Below are positions 17,939-26,514 of a stretch of DNA of 39,054 bases, piece after piece. This DNA comes from Planctomycetaceae bacterium (GTDB lineage Bacteria; Planctomycetota; Planctomycetia; Planctomycetales; Planctomycetaceae). Both the position numbers and the translations under genes were made by a program. The stretch spans positions 4,373 through 43,426 of the forward strand of contig JAGQPW010000034.1 of assembly GCA_020426515.1 (NCBI GenBank), written 5' to 3'. Numbering within the stretch: position 1 is the stretch's first letter; the number at the start of each line of letters is the position of its first letter. The notes below the pieces were generated by a model. That model saw only the letters and a list, made by a program, of their open reading frames with translations, had not been told where the DNA came from and did no database searches.

Positions 17939-20110
17939 ATGCTCTCTTGTCGACGATATTCTCTCGATGTTCGTTCGGTCTCATCGCCGACCTCGCAACC
18001 GAGGTGTCGCTCCCGAGGGCTCGGCCTGATATGTGGCGGCTGGCTGTGCCTGGTTACCTCAATTCTTCCGGCACAGGATGTTGGTCCGGGGTCGCTTTCA
18101 CTTGTTCCTCGCTGGGATACGGTTCGAACACACGCTCCTCGGTACTTCGAAGCCCACCTGCAGTGGCCGTTGCGAACACTGCTGGAAGGCGAATTGGAAC
18201 TGGAATGCTTCGTCGGTCCGGAATTGCAGTGCCGTTACACCAGCTACGAAACCGCACTGTCTGAAAACGGAATGACATTGTCGGTGGTCGTGCCGCCTCC
18301 CGTGTTGAATCGGGAGACCGACAACTATGTGGTTCGGGCGCATTTTCGAGGCACCGATCGGACGATCTATCTTGATGAGCACTTTGCCGTGGCCCCGGTC
18401 CGGTGGAAGCGGACGAGTGTGATTGGAATGATCGAGGATCGGTCGGGCTCAGTCCCGGCTGGAATGGTCGAGACGAATGGAGATGCCAGCGATTTCTTTC
18501 GTTCGCTGCAGTTGGAAGAATTCATGCCGCGTCCAGGACGAAGTCGGGGCACGTCTTCGGTCTGGTCGATGTCGCCAGAGCAGGAGTTGTCGCTCCTGCG
18601 AGGCTGGCAGCAGGTTGTGACCAACGTTCCTCCAGCCGACGTTCCGACCGATCCGTTGCAGTTGCTCGCGTTCGATATCCTGATGGCTTCCAGTGAGCAG
18701 TTGGGCAAGCTCAGCCCCGGGCAGCGAGACGCCCTGCGCTTGTGGACTCAGGGGGGCGGCAGTCTGGCGGTATCCATTACCGGGAAGGTTTCGAAGAGTC
18801 TTGAGCATTGGTTGAATCAGATTGCCGGCGGGCGTCGAGAGCAGCCGACCGTTTCCGTAGGTTCGCTGGGAGAGGTGACGCTGCTGCAGGAATCGACGGA
18901 CGTGCTGCATGCCTATCCCGGAGTGGGGCGGTCAGTGCTGGTGATGTCGCCCCCTGAAGTGGAGTCCAGGGATTGGCAGCAGGCCATGTTTCATCTGTGG
19001 AAGTTGCGATCCAGTCAGCAGGACAGCATTCAACGTCGCGGGCGGTTTCAGTTTGATGTTGATCAGGATTGGACGCGACACGACTCGTACGAGCCGCTTC
19101 CCTGGGACGTCACGTTTGATGCCAATGCCACAACTTTGACCAGTCTGCTGTTGCCTGAATCGGTGCAGGGGGTGCCGCTGTGGCTGGTGTGCAGTGTCCT
19201 GGCCGGATGCCTGCTGGTGGTGGTGCCTGGGGATTACTTCCTGCTGGGGCATTTTCGATTGCAGCGCTGGACGTGGCTGACTGTTCCACTCATTGCTCTG
19301 ATCAGCTCGTGGTTCATGATCGATACTGCGAACAGCTACATGGGCAGTCGGGACTTTGTGCAGACGCTCACGTACGTTGATCTCAATGCCGATGGCGAAC
19401 CGGTGCGCTCATCGCAGTTTCAGCTCTCCTTCCCGGCAACGAGTCGTGATGTGACCCGTGAGTATCAGGAAACTTTCGAAGTGGATCTTGGAGAAGGCCG
19501 CAGTGCGCAGTCGGCACTGGCTGATGATCCGGTCGACGCATTCGAAAGATCGGGAATCGGGCTGCAGAATGTGCAGGAGCGGTTGGCTGGCGCCGGCACT
19601 CCAGCTCTGGTGGCCCCAGCGGATGTGACGGAGTATTTCGGCACGGTCCCCAGCCTTTATTCGCTTCGTCGCCACGTGAATCAATGGACGCCGCGAGTCT
19701 CACGCATCACGCGATTTGGATTGCTGTCCGGACTTCCCGATGCGGCTCCTTCAGAAATTCGCGAACTGCAGTGGCCCGATCAGGGCAAGCTTGATCGGGA
19801 GACGGTTGTTGCTGAACTTGCTCAGGCCCATCCGGAGTCTGTTGTGCTCTGCTGGCAGCGGGGAGAATGGTCCATGCACCTGCCGTCGGAGGCCACTGAC
19901 CGGCTGAAGTCGATTGCGGAGCACGTGGCTGGGCAAACCCATCGTGATGATCGGGGTATGTTTCACATTGTGGCTCAAGTGTCCCCACAGGGAGGGCCGC
20001 TGACCGAAGATCTTGCGCTGGATACACAGCAACTTGTTGTTGTGCTGCTTCAAGCCGAAGCAGAGGGGAGCCAGTTCATTGCCTGGCGACGCCTGGTGGC
20101 AAGACATTGA
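17939..20110 (+). CDS. Unrecognised membrane protein, large periplasmic region
   Basis: This protein of about 723 residues has an N-terminal hydrophobic segment near 30-46 (LICGGWLCLVTSILPAQD). A long non-membrane region follows, then two membrane spans about 430-480 residues in (WLVCSVLAGCLLVVVPGDYF and LTVPLIALISSWFM), and a C-terminal domain of about 240 residues. I recognise no catalytic motif. A segment around LSPGQRDALRLWTQGGGSL resembles the glutamine-amidotransferase-like part of other planctomycete membrane proteins, but weakly. It follows the pseudopilin pair by about 100 bases on the same strand and may be cotranscribed. The start is uncertain: ATG at 17939 or TTG at 17876, neither with a good ribosome binding site. 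Confidence 0.68.
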   Translation: MLSCRRYSLDVRSVSSPTSQPRCRSRGLGLICGGWLCLVTSILPAQDVGPGSLSLVPRWDTVRTHAPRYFEAHLQWPLRTLLEGELELECFVGPELQCRYTSYETALSENGMTLSVVVPPPVLNRETDNYVVRAHFRGTDRTIYLDEHFAVAPVRWKRTSVIGMIEDRSGSVPAGMVETNGDASDFFRSLQLEEFMPRPGRSRGTSSVWSMSPEQELSLLRGWQQVVTNVPPADVPTDPLQLLAFDILMASSEQLGKLSPGQRDALRLWTQGGGSLAVSITGKVSKSLEHWLNQIAGGRREQPTVSVGSLGEVTLLQESTDVLHAYPGVGRSVLVMSPPEVESRDWQQAMFHLWKLRSSQQDSIQRRGRFQFDVDQDWTRHDSYEPLPWDVTFDANATTLTSLLLPESVQGVPLWLVCSVLAGCLLVVVPGDYFLLGHFRLQRWTWLTVPLIALISSWFMIDTANSYMGSRDFVQTLTYVDLNADGEPVRSSQFQLSFPATSRDVTREYQETFEVDLGEGRSAQSALADDPVDAFERSGIGLQNVQERLAGAGTPALVAPADVTEYFGTVPSLYSLRRHVNQWTPRVSRITRFGLLSGLPDAAPSEIRELQWPDQGKLDRETVVAELAQAHPESVVLCWQRGEWSMHLPSEATDRLKSIAEHVAGQTHRDDRGMFHIVAQVSPQGGPLTEDLALDTQQLVVVLLQAEAEGSQFIAWRRLVARH

Positions 20111-20351
20111 TTGCCTGACGGTCGACGAACGCCGGGATCGATCGACTGCATTCCATGATGATTCGCCGACTTAGGGAAATTGCTGAATTCTTGACATTTA
20201 GAGGGAGATTTCTGAGGAACTGCAGAATTCGAACGAATAAACTGCTGTTCATGGGTTGGCCTGGTTTGGATTCCGGTCACAGTTGGTACACTGACTGGGT
20301 ATCTCTCAATCGAGTGGGCCAACAATTTTTCTGGTAATCATGGAGGTAGTG

Positions 20352-20666
20352 ATGGTCGTAGAAAGCGTTCAATTGACGGCTGTTCATGACCCGGTTCCAG
20401 CGACATCGTCGACAGGTGTGTGTGGAGATCGCAATGCTCAACCTCATCGTCTGGAAACACAAATTCAACGCTGGTTGCTCATGCACTCCCAGCTGAAGTT
20501 TGTGTCCTTGGTTGTACGTGGAATTCCGGGAGGCATTTGCATCGAAGGTGTATTGGAGGGGCACGACTCCTTGAGTGAACTGGAGCGCATCCTGAAACAA
20601 TTGCCCGGAGTTGATCGGGTCATCAACAACGTGCGCTGCTGCCCATCCGGAGATTGTCACGACTGA
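20352..20666 (+). CDS. Small BON-domain-like protein
   Basis: This 104-residue protein has a BON-like alpha/beta segment at about 34-95 (LVVRGIPGGICIEGVLEG and LPGVDRVINNVR). BON domains commonly bind phospholipid or other membrane-associated ligands, often in exported proteins. No signal peptide is seen, so it may be cytoplasmic. The chain ends in RCCPSGDCHD, a cysteine cluster that could bind metal; this is an inference. The start at 20352 is well supported by GGAGG five bases upstream. A strong terminator follows, so it is a single-gene unit. Confidence 0.72.
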   Translation: MVVESVQLTAVHDPVPATSSTGVCGDRNAQPHRLETQIQRWLLMHSQLKFVSLVVRGIPGGICIEGVLEGHDSLSELERILKQLPGVDRVINNVRCCPSGDCHD

Positions 20667-20698
20667 CATTCGTGAATTCCTGAGACCTGTTAACGAAA

Positions 20699-20753
20699 CA
20701 CCCCCAATTTCGATTGCTGCCAGAAGGCAGCAAGGAAATTGGGGGTGCTTTTG
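20699..20753. terminator. Bidirectional nested terminator hairpin
   Basis: A 13-base-pair outer stem (arm CACCCCCAATTTC at 20699-20711, partner at 20735-20747) encloses an inner stem TTGCTGCC/GGCAGCAA. Rightward it is followed by CTTTTG, leftward by a T-rich stretch. It sits between convergent genes and can stop both. Confidence 0.88.
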
Positions 20754-20789
20754 TAACTGCCTTGGGGGGGGGAGGAGGCAGTTGCCTGT

Positions 20790-23700
20790 TTATGGTACCG
20801 GCGTACCGTTGACGCGGATTTGACCGGTCGTCGAGTTCGGCTGGAGGACTTCGAATGGCAGGAAGATGGAGAAGTTGGCCAGGGTTGCGGTGATCACGTT
20901 GTTGTCAGCAGTGCTGCTTCCCGAGAGGCCGATGATTCCCTGGTTGTTAGAGAAGTAGATACCGCGAGCGGTTCCCGCATTGGCGGCGAGTTCCATGCGG
21001 TTATTGCTGATGAACGCTCCTGTGCCATTCCCCAGTTCATTGAACAGAATACCGACGCTGGTCGTGGAAATAACTCCGGATGTGGGCAGGAATTCAATCA
21101 GGTTGCCGGAGATAAAGATGTCGTTGTTGACATCTTCAAATGTCAGCGACATTGCTGTGGAATCGATCGTGCTGAACTCGAAGCCGCTGCCCTGAATGAA
21201 GTTGCCCGTGGTGTCGAATCGCACATGGTCGCTGACTTCCAGAGCGGAAGTTGTTTCGAACGTCAGGTCGTAGCCGATCGTGTCAGAGGGACCTTGGAGA
21301 TTGGCAAAGGCATTTGCGACGACATTGTTCCGGCGGAAAGCGACATCGGCTTCTTCTGAAATTCTCATGAAAACGGCGGTCTGGGAGTCTGCACGTGTAG
21401 CTGCGGTTCCGGCCTGCAAGGTGAACAGAGTGTTGTGGATGGACGCATTGATGGTACCATCCCAGTCGAAGTGCGTGTTGCTCAGGTTCTGGCGGTTCGA
21501 CGAGAAAGTCTGACTCGGCAGCACGCTGGCAAATGGATCGGGGGTCCCGATCAGCACATCGAAGATGGTTTCCGCATCGATGTCACCCGCTCCGAGCGAG
21601 GGCAACGGATTGATGATGGCCCCTGTTGCGGGATCGATAAACGTGGGGATCAAACCGGCGGCAGTTGTGTCTCCGGAGTGGATGTAAATCATGTGATTGT
21701 TTGGTTCCGTACCCCCCGGCGTAATGGCTGCCCCGCCGTTATCCGTAACGTTGGTGCCCGAAATGATCAGGCCGTAGTTGAGGAGATCCTCGGGGTCGTC
21801 GATGTCACCATCGTCGTTGACGTCGAAGTATTTGATCGTCGCGGCCCATTCAATCTGGTTGTCCTGGCCAGTGCGGCCGTTGTTGTCAAAGGTTGAATTG
21901 AGCACCTGTGTGGTGACGACGTTGCGAACCAGCAGACCTTCCCGGGTGGAGTTGCTGATGTCCATCGTGTCCAGCGAGAGGAATGCGGACGATGAGTCGA
22001 TGTCGGCCAGCAACTGATCAGCCACGACACCGCGAAGGTTTCCGGTCAATTCCACACCGGCGAGCGACACCTGGTTCGTGTTGTGGAAGAGAGCTCCGGC
22101 CTGACTCATTCCGGAGATTGTTCCGCCGGAACCAAAGGTTGGTGTTGTGGACGCTGGTGTGCCGGATACCGAGAAAATACCGCGGCTGTCGAGAACGATA
22201 ATTCCGTAGTCGGATGCTGTGGCATCCACGCTGCTCAGGGTCACATCGTGGCCACCTAGTGTGGCTCCGGTTCCATCGAGGTAGCCGTTGTTCGTGACGA
22301 CGACACCGCGACCTCCAGTAACATCGATGATCCCGGCATTGACCGTCACATAGTCGTTGTTGCTCAAGATCAGACCAGTTGCACCGGCGACGGCATTATT
22401 CACGACCACATTCTGGAAGCTGACGACAGAGGGGCCGGGCAATGCGGCAGTCTGGGGACTGCGGTTGTTGATTGCGCGGATGGCGGCGACTCCTGCACCA
22501 CGCTGATCGTCCACGACGGCCGTTCCGAAGGCGATGGAGTTTGAGGCCCGATTGACATCAATCCCGATGAACGAAACGTTGTTGTCATTGCCCACGGTGG
22601 AAACCCCGCGGAAGTTGGCGGTTCCGTCAAAGTCTTCGACACGAATACCGACGTTGCCACGATTGCTGATCGAAATGCCGTTGAACGACAGTCTGAAGTC
22701 GGGGTCGGCAATGTTGTCGAACAACATCGAAACGCCTTGGGCATTGTCGACGCGAGTGATTCCGTTCACCTGGAACGCTCCCGTTGTGGCCCCTGAGTCA
22801 GCAATGTTGGAAATCAAAATCCCTTCGGCGGCACTGCCATCGATGGTCAGGTCCTGCCCGAACAGAGCCGCCCCAGCCTGAGAATCGAACAGCACGCCGG
22901 CTGCCGCAGTTCCCACACCCGCCACGGTGCCGTTGATGCTGACATCTCCCAGGAAAGTGGCTCGGCTGGCGACATTCACACTGGGGTTGCTTGGAATGGG
23001 GCCGCCTTCAGTAAAGCCAGTCATCCGAATTCCTTCGAAGTCGGTTGGTCGATTGGCAATGGTGACGGGGCCCTGTGCGGTGAAGCTGGCATTGGACCCG
23101 AGTGTGTTCAGGTCGATGCCGATTCCGTTGTTCCCGTCGATGTTGATGGCATTCTGGACGACGACCGCACCAGAGTGCTGGAAGACTTCCAGCGCGGCCC
23201 GCGCGGTGGTGCCGTTGGTCCCATTGAGTGTCATGTTGTCGAATGTGACCGTGGCCGTGGAGTTGCCCAGGGCCGTCCCACGTACCGAAACGCCCGTGCC
23301 TCCGTTGTCGATAATGTTCATCTGTCGGAAGAAGATCGAGCCGGCAGCATCCTCGATCAAGGTCGCGAAGCCGCTGGTATTGTCAATTCGGTTCACAGTG
23401 CCCGAAGAAGGTGTTCCGAAGGTGATGGAAGCGTTTCCGCCAGTTACGCGGAACGCGTCGCCGTCCGTATTGGCAATTTGAATTCCGTTGATGCTGAACA
23501 GACCTGATGCGTTGTTGAAGACCAGGCCATCGGCATTGGTTCCCAGCACGGTATCAATGAAGATCTGGTCAAGCCGACCGCCGGTGACAGAGTCGGCCAC
23601 GATGGCCGCTCCATCGGTCACGTTCGTAATCGTGAAACCGGAAAAGCGCGAGTTGTTGGCCATGGTCACGGCATCGCCGGTGACATTGGTGATGAGTGGG

Positions 23701-25082
23701 ATGTCTCCCACAGTGCCGGAGGCTGTCGGGAGCGGAATTTCCTGGCTGAGCCCGAAGACCGGCAGCGTCAGATTGGCTCCTTCGCCCAGCACGAGCACAT
23801 CGTCTCGCAGGACCACGTTTGGAGTAACGCCCGGGGGAAGTGTGCTGCCGTCAAACACGCTGTCCGAATGGACGAAGATGATGTCTGCGAATGGAGTCGC
23901 ATCGATCCCTTCCTGAATGTAGTTGAACGGGTTTTCGATGGTTCCATCGGGAGTGGTTTCGAGCGGTTCGCCGGGGACGTGTCGAACGTGGTAGACGAAG
24001 TACGCATCGCCGTTCAAGTCGCGGGCAATTTCGCGATCATTCAGGAAGCTCGAATCATCCGAGACGACTGTGCGATTCTTGCGGACCCAGCTGGCCAGGC
24101 GATTGTACTGACTCTGCCCGATGCGAGGCCGGGATTCCAGATCGTGCCAGTAGTTCACATCGGCACCGAAGATGATGTTGTTCCCGAACACATTGTCGCT
24201 GGTGAATTCCAGGTGCATGTGTCCGAGCCGATCCATGACATCGGCATCCATGCGCAACTTGTATCCCCAGGCGAATTCCCGATCCGGAGCCTGGTAGTGA
24301 TACCAGCCGGCGGAACCTTCGAGGTTCACGCTCTGAGCGACTTCGCCGGGGATTGGAATGCTGTACGTCTGGTCGAAACCAGTCATGGAAGTCGAGGTGA
24401 ACGACCGGCGCTGGAAGGTGATGTTGTTCCCTTCGAACATCTGAGAACCGGGCTCAAAAATTGTGCTTGTAATGTAATTGCGAGTTCCAAAGGGGATGTA
24501 CACGTTGGTACGGACGTCGAACCATTCCGATAGCCATTCGTGGGCCACCGAAACTTCTTCAAAGTTGACGCCGCGAGTATCGTCTCGCTGATAGTGGACG
24601 GACAGTCCGGCAACAGCGTTGGCATTAAAGAAGTAGTGCCGCAGACCAACACCGGCGCTGCCACCAAGGCCTCCGTTGTTGCCGAGGTTCACACGCAAAT
24701 CGCCGAACAGCATGGTCTCTTCGAGGAACATGTACGGCATCAGGTCCATGTAGGTGATCGAATCAGTTCGACCGACCGTTGGTCCTGCCTGATGACCGGC
24801 GCGTCCGAGAACACCAAAGCCTCCGACTCCTTGGCTGGTTGTCGTGGGACCACCTGCGACGGACCCCGATCGGTCCTGATTGGGTTGCAGCAGGTAGTAG
24901 TCGCTGGCAGGGCCGCTGGTTGCTGCGGAGGAAGGCTCCTGGTCGTCTGCCGACAGAGATGGCGCCCAGAGGGAGGCGACAAGGGCAGCCAGCGTCAACA
25001 GGAGGGTCAATCGCCGAGCAGAAATTTGTGGGCGAAGCGTCCCGAGGGAAACTTCATCCGTCGGGAGAAGGGCCTGATTCAT
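20790..25082 (-). CDS. Giant outer-membrane barrel plus beta-helix surface protein
   Basis: This is a predicted cell-surface protein of 1430 residues. A signal peptide (LLLTLAALVASLWAPSLSAD) is followed by a region of about 260 residues rich in alternating aromatic strands. It includes WFDVRTNVYIPFGTRNY and GYKLRMDADVMDRLGHMHLE, resembling the beta barrel of inverse autotransporters (intimin type). The remaining roughly 1000 residues are repetitive, rich in Asn, Gly, Thr and Val, and look like right-handed beta-helix. About 1085 residues in lies DVNDDGDIDDPEDLL, a dockerin-like calcium loop. The ATG at 25082 gives a normal signal peptide; upstream in-frame ATGs exist (25109, 25217) and its own ribosome binding site is weak. 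No partner transporter is nearby. Confidence 0.75.
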   Translation of the reverse strand: MNQALLPTDEVSLGTLRPQISARRLTLLLTLAALVASLWAPSLSADDQEPSSAATSGPASDYYLLQPNQDRSGSVAGGPTTTSQGVGGFGVLGRAGHQAGPTVGRTDSITYMDLMPYMFLEETMLFGDLRVNLGNNGGLGGSAGVGLRHYFFNANAVAGLSVHYQRDDTRGVNFEEVSVAHEWLSEWFDVRTNVYIPFGTRNYITSTIFEPGSQMFEGNNITFQRRSFTSTSMTGFDQTYSIPIPGEVAQSVNLEGSAGWYHYQAPDREFAWGYKLRMDADVMDRLGHMHLEFTSDNVFGNNIIFGADVNYWHDLESRPRIGQSQYNRLASWVRKNRTVVSDDSSFLNDREIARDLNGDAYFVYHVRHVPGEPLETTPDGTIENPFNYIQEGIDATPFADIIFVHSDSVFDGSTLPPGVTPNVVLRDDVLVLGEGANLTLPVFGLSQEIPLPTASGTVGDIPLITNVTGDAVTMANNSRFSGFTITNVTDGAAIVADSVTGGRLDQIFIDTVLGTNADGLVFNNASGLFSINGIQIANTDGDAFRVTGGNASITFGTPSSGTVNRIDNTSGFATLIEDAAGSIFFRQMNIIDNGGTGVSVRGTALGNSTATVTFDNMTLNGTNGTTARAALEVFQHSGAVVVQNAINIDGNNGIGIDLNTLGSNASFTAQGPVTIANRPTDFEGIRMTGFTEGGPIPSNPSVNVASRATFLGDVSINGTVAGVGTAAAGVLFDSQAGAALFGQDLTIDGSAAEGILISNIADSGATTGAFQVNGITRVDNAQGVSMLFDNIADPDFRLSFNGISISNRGNVGIRVEDFDGTANFRGVSTVGNDNNVSFIGIDVNRASNSIAFGTAVVDDQRGAGVAAIRAINNRSPQTAALPGPSVVSFQNVVVNNAVAGATGLILSNNDYVTVNAGIIDVTGGRGVVVTNNGYLDGTGATLGGHDVTLSSVDATASDYGIIVLDSRGIFSVSGTPASTTPTFGSGGTISGMSQAGALFHNTNQVSLAGVELTGNLRGVVADQLLADIDSSSAFLSLDTMDISNSTREGLLVRNVVTTQVLNSTFDNNGRTGQDNQIEWAATIKYFDVNDDGDIDDPEDLLNYGLIISGTNVTDNGGAAITPGGTEPNNHMIYIHSGDTTAAGLIPTFIDPATGAIINPLPSLGAGDIDAETIFDVLIGTPDPFASVLPSQTFSSNRQNLSNTHFDWDGTINASIHNTLFTLQAGTAATRADSQTAVFMRISEEADVAFRRNNVVANAFANLQGPSDTIGYDLTFETTSALEVSDHVRFDTTGNFIQGSGFEFSTIDSTAMSLTFEDVNNDIFISGNLIEFLPTSGVISTTSVGILFNELGNGTGAFISNNRMELAANAGTARGIYFSNNQGIIGLSGSSTADNNVITATLANFSIFLPFEVLQPNSTTGQIRVNGTPVP

Positions 25083-25454
25083 GTTCGTCTCGAAGGAGGG
25101 CCGAGGAAGCATGGGATCGCCTGTCACATTCCAACCCCGAGTTTCCGCGGTTCGACAGTTTGCAGAGACCAAGCGCCGAGATCTCTGTTGAGCTGTGAAT
25201 GGAAGGGAAGACTTCATGTTGGAAACCGGGTCAGAACAGGATGTTCTTGTGAGGCGGACTCCGGGTGAGCTGAAAGCTCTTGTCCGAAGCGCAAACTGAG
25301 GTGTGAAAACGTGACGTGGAGAGATAGGAACTCGGACCGTAGCGGAAGCGATTTTGCGGGCAAAGATGAGCTTGCGGTCAAACTCCACTCAAGTTGAGGG
25401 GAAAATGACCTCAAATGGACCGTGATTTCGGTCCGGTTTTGCGTTGCAAGTGTC
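25083..25454. other. Upstream region of the giant surface protein
   Basis: This 372-base gap lies between the start of the surface protein and the end of the homocysteine methyltransferase gene, both leftward. The surface-protein frame stays open through most of it, to 25388, but the implied residues look random. It should hold the surface protein's promoter, which I could not place. No other gene is seen. Confidence 0.5.
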
Positions 25455-26330
25455 TTACGGCAAGAGAGATATGTGCTGAGGCGTGGTTCCGCAGCAACCG
25501 CCAATCAGACGTATTCCGACAGCTTTCCAGGCGTTCGCGTATTCGGCGTAAACTGCCGGATTCTGGGCGTCGGTTTGGGTCCATGAACCATCTGCGAGCA
25601 TTCGACCTGTGTTGGCGTAGGCTCCGGTCACCACTTCCGGTGGGATTCTCAGTGATGCGAATGCCGGAAGAACTTCCGAGGCCGGAATGCAGTTGAGCAG
25701 CACTCCGCGAACTCCCAGCTGCGTCACCGCGTCCATCGCGTCTTGCAAGGATTCCCCCGACAAGAGTTGGGGAGAAACCTGCGATGATGGTGTGTGCTTC
25801 AGCGTAAAGCTGGTGAGAACAGGGAGTTTTGTGCACATGGCCGCGCGAGTCGCCGCAACCGCTTCGCGAATCGTGACCTGCGTTTCGATCAGGATCAGGT
25901 CGACGCCAGCGGCTGCAAGGTTTTCCGCATGCAGCAGATGCTCGCGTTCAAGGCTTCGCAGTTCGGGGGTCAGCTCTGGAGAGTAGCAATCCTCGAGTGG
26001 CGCAATTGACCCGGCGACAAACCGGTCGGAACCGGCAGCCTGACGGGCCAGCTGGACTGCGTGATGCGTCAGATCCGCGGCCTGGAATTCCCAACCTGCG
26101 GAACGCAGATTACGGGCGTGCGTTCGAAAGGTGTTGGCGGTTACGATTTCTGCACCAGCGGCGACGTAGTCCCGATGGATTTCCAGCAGGAGTTCAGAGG
26201 CGTCCACAATCGCTGCTGCCGACCAGGCGGGCGAAGCGAGGGCGAACCCGCGGCGGGTGAGTTCTGTCCCTGTAGCACCGTCCAGACGCAAGATCTGTGG
26301 CGATTGCAGCCGGTCCTCGAATTTTGACAT
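25455..26330 (-). CDS. Homocysteine S-methyltransferase family protein
   Basis: This 291-residue zinc-dependent methyltransferase is predicted to transfer a methyl group to homocysteine (from S-methylmethionine, betaine or a similar donor). It begins with LRLDGATGTELTRRG and has GAEIVTANTFRTH. The zinc ligands are in VLLNCIP and the terminal GGCCGTTP, matching the three cysteines of the family. It is a stand-alone domain with no cobalamin-binding part, so it is not MetH. The ATG at 26330 has only a weak ribosome binding site. It is divergent from the sulfite/nitrite reductase gene across 184 bases, which groups sulfur metabolism functions here. Confidence 0.86.
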   Translation of the reverse strand: MSKFEDRLQSPQILRLDGATGTELTRRGFALASPAWSAAAIVDASELLLEIHRDYVAAGAEIVTANTFRTHARNLRSAGWEFQAADLTHHAVQLARQAAGSDRFVAGSIAPLEDCYSPELTPELRSLEREHLLHAENLAAAGVDLILIETQVTIREAVAATRAAMCTKLPVLTSFTLKHTPSSQVSPQLLSGESLQDAMDAVTQLGVRGVLLNCIPASEVLPAFASLRIPPEVVTGAYANTGRMLADGSWTQTDAQNPAVYAEYANAWKAVGIRLIGGCCGTTPQHISLLP

Positions 26331-26397
26331 TCCCGTCGCTCAACCCGACTTGTGGACAAATTGGAAACTCTCCATGATCTCGGCTCCGTGATCCCCC

Positions 26398-26427
26398 TTG
26401 GGGGCCGCTCCGGAATTCCCTTACAAT
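26398..26427 (+). promoter_or_regulatory. Candidate promoter of the sulfite/nitrite reductase gene
   Basis: A TTGGGG box and a TACAAT box are separated by 18 bases, about 90 bases upstream of the reductase start. The -10 box is good and the -35 box is poor. Support is motif only. Confidence 0.3.
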
Positions 26428-26514
26428 ATACGAAACTGGCTTGTGTCGCAGGGATGGCCTTCGCTGGCCCGCCAGTGGAAATTTGACGCCAGGCGATCAA
26501 CGTAGGATGCTGAT

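Noticed and set aside
20191-20219. TTGACA upstream of the BON-like gene as a promoter -35 box.
   Set aside because: No acceptable -10 box is found 16-18 bases downstream.
20764-20772. Run of nine G between convergent genes.
   Set aside because: It is intergenic and follows a terminator; a slippage-prone run with no gene to switch.
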